Source of the DNA: Gammaproteobacteria bacterium
GTDB taxonomy: Bacteria > Pseudomonadota > Gammaproteobacteria > Magnimaribacterales > TMED112
Reading direction: 5' to 3'
Assembly: GCA_002684055.1 (NCBI GenBank)
Contig: NYUL01000008.1
Coordinates: forward strand, 31,961-49,349
Length of the DNA: 17,389 nt
Shown: piece after piece, positions 13,670 through 17,389 of the stretch
How positions within the stretch are numbered: position 1 is the first letter of the stretch
Layout of the letters: every line of letters begins with the position of its first letter
Program-made: the position numbers and the translations under genes
Notes under the pieces: model-generated
The model's input: only the letters and a program-made list of their open reading frames with translations
Told to the model about the DNA's origin: nothing
Database searches by the model: none

Positions 13670-14721
13670 ACTTCACAGGCTTCCATATAAATTTCAGATA
13701 ATAGTGATTTAATAGAATTCTTATCCAGTGAGCTCTCATCAAAGTCAGCTTCATCAACATAACGGTTTAAGATTGATAAGGTATTCTCTTCAGCATCACT
13801 AGCATCAAAGTCCTCTGTTTCTTGTACGTTGAAGTTCTCAACGACCTTCATATCAATCAGACCAACGTTGAATAGCTTGTCTAGGAACTTATCAAAGTCT
13901 TTCTGTTTGGTCTTCTTACGAACAACAACCTTAACAATCTTACCCCGGTATGCGGTAGCATTGAATAATTGATGCTTTGTATCTTCATAATATACGATTG
14001 AGAATAGTGTGTTTGGATTGTTTACATACTCAATCTCACCTGTCTCGGTATCAAATAGAACAAAACCACGAGTATCATTAACATCATTCCAATACATCTC
14101 ATAGGGATTACCCATATAAAAGATCTTACCGTCATCAGAACGTGTATGGAAGTGACCTGATAAAACTTTTTCAAACTTACTAAACTCAGAAGGCTTTACT
14201 AGCCCCTTATCATCCTCAAACTTATGACCGCGATATGCCTCAAAACCACCGAGTTCTAGATGACCCATAGCATACTTTGCTTCACTATTGGTAATCATTT
14301 CCTTGGTTCTAGTAAGATTCTCGTCACATATCCAAGGCAACATTAGAATCTTTTCGCCATCTACTGTAATTTCAGTGGGATCTGAGTAGGTTTTTACATT
14401 CCCATAATCTTGTAGAAGAAGATCAGGGGAGTTGGTCCTATTCGTTGACTTGAAATAACAGTCGTGGTTTCCTACAACCATATGAACGTCAAAGTCTTTC
14501 ATTGGATCAAAGACTACACGCTTGGTCCACTGTAAGGAATTGTATTCAATAGATTTTCTACTATCAAAAGCATCACCCAAGTGAAGGATAGTCTTTACAC
14601 CACGAGCTTTTAGTGTAGGGAAGAATACTTCTGAGTAGAACTTCTCAAAATGGGCGTGTAGATAGTCAGCACCTTTACGTGCCCCAAAATGTGTATCCGT
14701 AATAATAGCAACTAAACTCAT
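13666..14721 (-). CDS. 47: Recombination exonuclease subunit gp47 (SbcD/Mre11-like)
   Basis: Encodes 351 residues. The calcineurin-like phosphoesterase motifs appear in order: DTHFG (9-13), LGDAFDSR (48-55), GNHD (84-87), GHLELGG (153-159) and GHFHTR (189-194), giving the two-metal nuclease site of Mre11/SbcD proteins. The C-terminal ~110 residues are the capping and gp46-contact region. It pairs with gp46 in end resection and host DNA breakdown. Start and stop overlap both neighbours by 4 nt (14718-14721 with gp55, 13666-13669 with the DUF3110-like gene), so gp55, gp47 and the small protein are translationally coupled. Confidence 0.95.
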   Translation of the reverse strand: MSLVAIITDTHFGARKGADYLHAHFEKFYSEVFFPTLKARGVKTILHLGDAFDSRKSIEYNSLQWTKRVVFDPMKDFDVHMVVGNHDCYFKSTNRTNSPDLLLQDYGNVKTYSDPTEITVDGEKILMLPWICDENLTRTKEMITNSEAKYAMGHLELGGFEAYRGHKFEDDKGLVKPSEFSKFEKVLSGHFHTRSDDGKIFYMGNPYEMYWNDVNDTRGFVLFDTETGEIEYVNNPNTLFSIVYYEDTKHQLFNATAYRGKIVKVVVRKKTKQKDFDKFLDKLFNVGLIDMKVVENFNVQETEDFDASDAEENTLSILNRYVDEADFDESSLDKNSIKSLLSEIYMEACEV

Positions 14722-15194
14722 GAGTTAAGCTTGGTAATGATGTTTTCTTTGATTGCGTTGTAATCGTTACGATATTCGTTGGTTAGATTAGCATCAGAAG
14801 TCATTAGGGCTTCAAATCCACTCTTCTCTACAATCTTAGTTTTAATATCAAGCTGTCTCTTCTCTCTCTGAATACGGCGTAGGAATGCAAAGTAACTAAT
14901 TTGAGTGAAGTATGCGAATGGGTTCTTTGACTTAGCTGGGTCAAAGTTATGAATGTACTGTACGCAGTTCTCAATACCATCGGAGATCATATCCTCGCGG
15001 TACATATAGTTTACGAAGTTGGACTTATAGCTGAGATGGGTAGCAATCTTGAGAAAGCAAGATCCAATGTAATTAGTAATTCGTGGTTTGGGAAGATCTT
15101 TAGCAGCAGCTTCAGCTACGCTCTCTCGGTACTCAATGAGAGCATCAAGAAAGTCTCTATTATTAACGTAATGTTCTGTTTTCGCTTTAGGCAT
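14718..15194 (-). CDS. 55: Late sigma factor gp55
   Basis: Encodes 158 residues, slightly shorter than T4 gp55 (185). The central stretch (about 66-118) has YREDMISDGIENCVQYI, then a NPFAYFTQISYFAFLRRI segment and REKRQ, matching sigma70 region 2, which melts and reads the TATAAATA late box. gp55 replaces the host sigma factor and works with the gp45 clamp, also encoded in this window. Late boxes seen at 1361-1368, 3739-3746 and perhaps 17228-17234 are its expected targets. The gene has a TGTGCTATAAT promoter 24 nt before the ATG and overlaps gp47 by 4 nt. Confidence 0.92.
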   Translation of the reverse strand: MPKAKTEHYVNNRDFLDALIEYRESVAEAAAKDLPKPRITNYIGSCFLKIATHLSYKSNFVNYMYREDMISDGIENCVQYIHNFDPAKSKNPFAYFTQISYFAFLRRIQREKRQLDIKTKIVEKSGFEALMTSDANLTNEYRNDYNAIKENIITKLNS

Positions 15195-15217
15195 AGCACT
15201 TCTACTGCTTTAGGTAC

Positions 15218-15228
15218 ATTATAGCACA
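15218..15228 (-). promoter_or_regulatory. Extended -10 promoter TGTGCTATAAT upstream of gp55
   Basis: A perfect copy of the motif in the 132-bp spacer, predicting a leader of about 17 nt. Unlike the other copies it is not adjacent to a stop codon. Confidence 0.65.
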
Positions 15229-15243
15229 GAATACATGTAATTG

Positions 15244-15331
15244 CTTAAAGACTTGACAAGGGTCTCAAAATGGAGTACAATCAGCCTTGTCGGGGGTGAT
15301 AAGTCACTTTAAGTACTTAAGAGTCTTTAAG
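15244..15331. other. Structured spacer with nested inverted repeats
   Basis: An outer 10-bp perfect inverted repeat (CTTAAAGACT at 15244-15253, AGTCTTTAAG at 15322-15331) encloses a 7-bp one (GACAAGG at 15255-15261, CCTTGTC at 15285-15291) and the 12-bp palindrome TTAAGTACTTAA (15309-15320). The 3' arm overlaps the stop codon of the Sm-like gene. It could fold on either strand, with two extra G-U pairs on the plus strand. No known RNA family was recognised. Confidence 0.45.
15253..15281 (+). promoter_or_regulatory. Consensus sigma70 promoter on the opposite strand
   Basis: Plus strand: perfect -35 TTGACA (15253-15258), 17-bp spacer, -10 TACAAT (15276-15281). It points against all genes in the window. 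A transcript would start near 15288 and run into the antisense strand of the Sm-like gene; CTTAA-GAGTCT-TTAAG followed by GTTTTT at 15316-15337 could end it as a ~50-nt RNA, but that hairpin is weak. Confidence 0.55.
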
Positions 15332-15740
15332 GTTTTTCATATGAATCTATATCTTTATAGAGTTTTTCTAGAGTAGTCTTAACTTCATTTACATTACCAA
15401 CGTAACCAATTTTAGAACTAGAGTTACTATATCTTTCTGGTTTAGAATATAATTTAAGTTTTCTTTTAAAGAATGTTGAATAATCATTTAATATATCAAC
15501 ATCACTAATTTTATATACCGTTAGTATTTTAGTAATATCTATAACGTGTAATGTATCATTTTTAATGCATAACCAAGGTTCTAATGCATATTTTTTAGGT
15601 TTTCTTCTATCCCGTAACACAACTCTTACTGGATCCTTAAAAGAAAGAACAGTGTATCCACTGTCATCTTCTAATTTTACTAGTGTGCATACAATTTCTT
15701 CACCAGATACTAACTTAATAGCTGCTATTTTGTCGCCCAT
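15327..15740 (-). CDS. Small protein with Sm-like (LSm/Hfq-type) N-terminal region
   Basis: Encodes 137 residues. The first ~80 residues run as strands of an Sm-like fold: IKLVSGEEIVCTLVKLEDD, then VLSFKDPVRVVLRD and a last strand around LCIKNDTLHVID, with the SGE and DP turns typical of LSm-like phage proteins. The rest is basic and ends in a helical, charged tail. If the assignment holds it may bind RNA, but I base it on pattern only. It starts 5 nt after the uvsW stop, with AAGG overlapping that stop as ribosome-binding site, so it is co-transcribed with uvsW. Its coding end carries one arm of the inverted repeat in the following spacer. Confidence 0.65.
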   Translation of the reverse strand: MGDKIAAIKLVSGEEIVCTLVKLEDDSGYTVLSFKDPVRVVLRDRRKPKKYALEPWLCIKNDTLHVIDITKILTVYKISDVDILNDYSTFFKRKLKLYSKPERYSNSSSKIGYVGNVNEVKTTLEKLYKDIDSYEKP

Positions 15741-15745
15741 TGGGT

Positions 15746-17206
15746 TTACCTTAGATTAATGTTTATTATGTCATAATTGAATTTTTCTTCATTATATGTC
15801 TTAATACGCTCAATCAAATGATTAAGTGTGTAATTTTTATTACTATTTTTCGTTGTATCGTCAGCTATATCATATAGCATAGCTTTTGATTTGTTAGACC
15901 CTTTCCTAAGTACACGACCTATACTTTGTAAATTTCTGATACGTGATTTTGACGGGGAAGCAAATATAACATTATGTAGATTTTTTATGTTAATTCCAGT
16001 ACTGAATACACCATAGGAAGCGATAATAATCGCATTATCTTCCCTTTCTGTGATTTCGCGTACTTGTTCTCTTTCTTCTACATCAACGCCGCCATGTACA
16101 AAGAATACGTGGCGCCCCTCTTCCTTCTTACTATTTATAAGATCATTAAGTATTTTTCCGTGATTTTCTACTCTTGTAAACAAAACCAACGTATTTCCTG
16201 TAATGCCCAATGCTAGATTGCTGATAAATTTGTTTCTTTTCTCGTGACTAATGAGATATTGAATCTCATCCTCATACTTATTAAACTTTTGCTCATCATG
16301 TTTTAATAATAAAACTTTAATATCAAGTTTAGCTACGTGACCAGCTTCCATTAGCTCCTTTGTTCTAATGGTGTTATATGCTGGACCAAATAGTCCTTCC
16401 AGTACAAGCTTATTTGTTTGGGTGCCATCAAGAGTACCTGTGAAACCAAAACGATACTTTGCGTCACATAGCTTAGTCATAATGCTGACTAGACTTTTTG
16501 ATTTAAAGTTATGTGCTTCATCACCAATAACCACATTAAACTTTTGAAAAAATGGTTTAGGTAATTTGTAGACAGACTGCCAAGTAGTAATAGTAACTTG
16601 CTTATCACTATGTAACTCCTTACCACCATAAATTTTATGACAGTAAGAACCTACGTCAAATCCATAATCCTCAAAATCTTTATACATCTGTTCTACAAGA
16701 GATGTAGTAGGGACTACAATAAGAATGTTCTCATTGCGTTGAGCATAGTATGCCACTAGGGCATAGATCATTAGAGATTTACCAGACGCAGTTGGAGAAA
16801 CGATAAGTTTCCTATTTGATTTGAGAGCGGTATAGATCCCGTGGAGCTGATAATCTCTGGGCTTATATGAAGTAATGGATTTAACCCAATCAGTAACACC
16901 CATAGGTGAGATCTCTTCATTTTCTTCATAGGGTAAGCCATAAAACTTATTGTCCCTGAATTCATATGTGTAACCATACTGATCACAAAAAGCAATAACA
17001 CGATCTAGCAACCCAACATAGATCTGTTTAGTTTGAGGAGAAAATAAATTAATCGTTCCATCCCAATGTCTTTTGCGGAATGATGGATGAAACTTTGCCC
17101 CTGGAACTTCAAATGAGAAAGCGTCACGCAGCTCATATTGAATATGTGGTTCACAATCAATTTGAAGAAACACCTCGTTCTTCTTGCTGATAATCAAGTC
17201 GGTCAT
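15746..17206 (-). CDS. uvsW: Recombination DNA-RNA helicase UvsW
   Basis: Encodes 486 residues of a superfamily 2 helicase. Residues 1-100 form the N-terminal DNA-binding region of UvsW. Motif I SPTASGKS (137-144), motif Ia VVPTTSLVEQ (164-173), motif II DEAH (229-232), motif III FTGTL (255-259), motif V SYGVFSTGINI (397-407) and motif VI QSIGRVLRKG (427-436) are all intact. UvsW unwinds R-loops and branched DNA, ending origin-dependent replication and promoting the switch to recombination-dependent replication; it functions with gp46/gp47 encoded downstream. A possible late box lies upstream, which agrees with UvsW being made late in T4. Confidence 0.95.
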   Translation of the reverse strand: MTDLIISKKNEVFLQIDCEPHIQYELRDAFSFEVPGAKFHPSFRKRHWDGTINLFSPQTKQIYVGLLDRVIAFCDQYGYTYEFRDNKFYGLPYEENEEISPMGVTDWVKSITSYKPRDYQLHGIYTALKSNRKLIVSPTASGKSLMIYALVAYYAQRNENILIVVPTTSLVEQMYKDFEDYGFDVGSYCHKIYGGKELHSDKQVTITTWQSVYKLPKPFFQKFNVVIGDEAHNFKSKSLVSIMTKLCDAKYRFGFTGTLDGTQTNKLVLEGLFGPAYNTIRTKELMEAGHVAKLDIKVLLLKHDEQKFNKYEDEIQYLISHEKRNKFISNLALGITGNTLVLFTRVENHGKILNDLINSKKEEGRHVFFVHGGVDVEEREQVREITEREDNAIIIASYGVFSTGINIKNLHNVIFASPSKSRIRNLQSIGRVLRKGSNKSKAMLYDIADDTTKNSNKNYTLNHLIERIKTYNEEKFNYDIININLR

Positions 17207-17227
17207 TAGAAAAACATCAGCTAAACT

Positions 17228-17234
17228 TATTTAG
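17228..17234 (-). promoter_or_regulatory. Possible late promoter box (CTAAATA) of uvsW
   Basis: Minus-strand CTAAATA lies 22 nt upstream of the uvsW ATG at 17206. It resembles the shortened late box reported for cyanophages and the TAAATA core of T4, but it is a short motif and may be chance. Confidence 0.4.
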
Positions 17235-17251
17235 TCGCTGTTCATATAAGG

Positions 17252-17389
17252 TTAAAAATTGTGAAAGGTGTAGTCAAGCATCATTGCATAGAGAGAATCT
17301 CTAACCTTCCATAGCTGCTCTTGCTCCTCTGGGGGTCTTGCTGGGGATCCTTCCCAATACTTAATACGATACTCAATGCATTGATGCAT
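17252..17389 (-). CDS. C-terminal part of an unknown small protein upstream of uvsW (5' end possibly beyond window)
   Basis: The last 45 codons before a TAA at 17252 are open to the window edge. The peptide contains YRIKYWEGSPARPPEEQEQL and ends in MMLDYTFHNF, with a helical, charged character. An ATG happens to be the very last codon of the window, so this may be either a complete 45-residue protein or the end of a longer one. I do not recognise a family. uvsW begins 45 nt further on and may be in the same transcript. Confidence 0.6.
   Translation of the reverse strand: MHQCIEYRIKYWEGSPARPPEEQEQLWKVRDSLYAMMLDYTFHNF

Noticed and set aside
1..17389. CRISPR arrays, tRNA genes, insertion sequences, homing endonucleases
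   Set aside because: None was recognised by eye on either strand; a tRNA scan was not possible here.

Overview
The window is a stretch of a lytic T4-like cyanophage genome (Kyanoviridae-type myovirus of marine Synechococcus or Prochlorococcus). The evidence is the T4 replication and late-transcription block uvsW - gp55 - gp47 - gp46 - gp45, all on the minus strand, together with cyanophage-specific cargo: photosystem II psbA, the CobS-like AAA+ ATPase, DUF3310, an FkbM methyltransferase and 2OG-Fe(II) oxygenases. No CRISPR, tRNA or rRNA was seen. Every protein gene I can support is on the minus strand, so the genes are read from high to low coordinates.

Layout in the direction of transcription: (17389-15327) the end of an unknown small protein, UvsW helicase and an Sm-like small protein; (15326-15195) a structured spacer that also holds a consensus sigma70 promoter pointing the opposite way; (15194-11611) late sigma factor gp55, SbcD/Mre11-like gp47, a DUF3110-like protein and SbcC/Rad50-like gp46, mostly with 4-nt overlaps; (11595-10736) a previously easy-to-miss 44-residue His-rich secreted-looking peptide and a prolyl-4-hydroxylase-like oxygenase; (10667-4990) a CobT-like HExxH + von Willebrand A protein and its probable CobS/MoxR-type ATPase partner, split apart by a translationally coupled FkbM methyltransferase - LOG nucleosidase - PKHD hydroxylase operon and a small membrane protein; (4963-3782) DUF3310 protein and the sliding clamp gp45, which carries a one-base frameshift; (3715-1428) a cargo cassette with a family-10 pectate lyase-like protein and psbA, bracketed by near-identical terminators; (1330-1) an S74-chaperone tail-fibre-like protein running off the window.

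Regulation is unusually readable. Five Rho-independent terminators fall in two families. A recurrent TGTGyTATAAT extended -10 motif sits within a few bases of the preceding stop codon at four of its five sites. Three terminators are fused to a TATAATAAT promoter as repeated terminator-promoter cassettes (like the PeSL cassettes of T4-type phages), and two others are followed by T4 late promoters (TATAAATA/GATAAATA). psbA has its own consensus host-type promoter. This suggests independent insertion and shuffling of single-gene modules between core replication genes, with clamp, helicase, nuclease and chelatase-like genes driven early or middle, and tail fibre and pectate lyase late.
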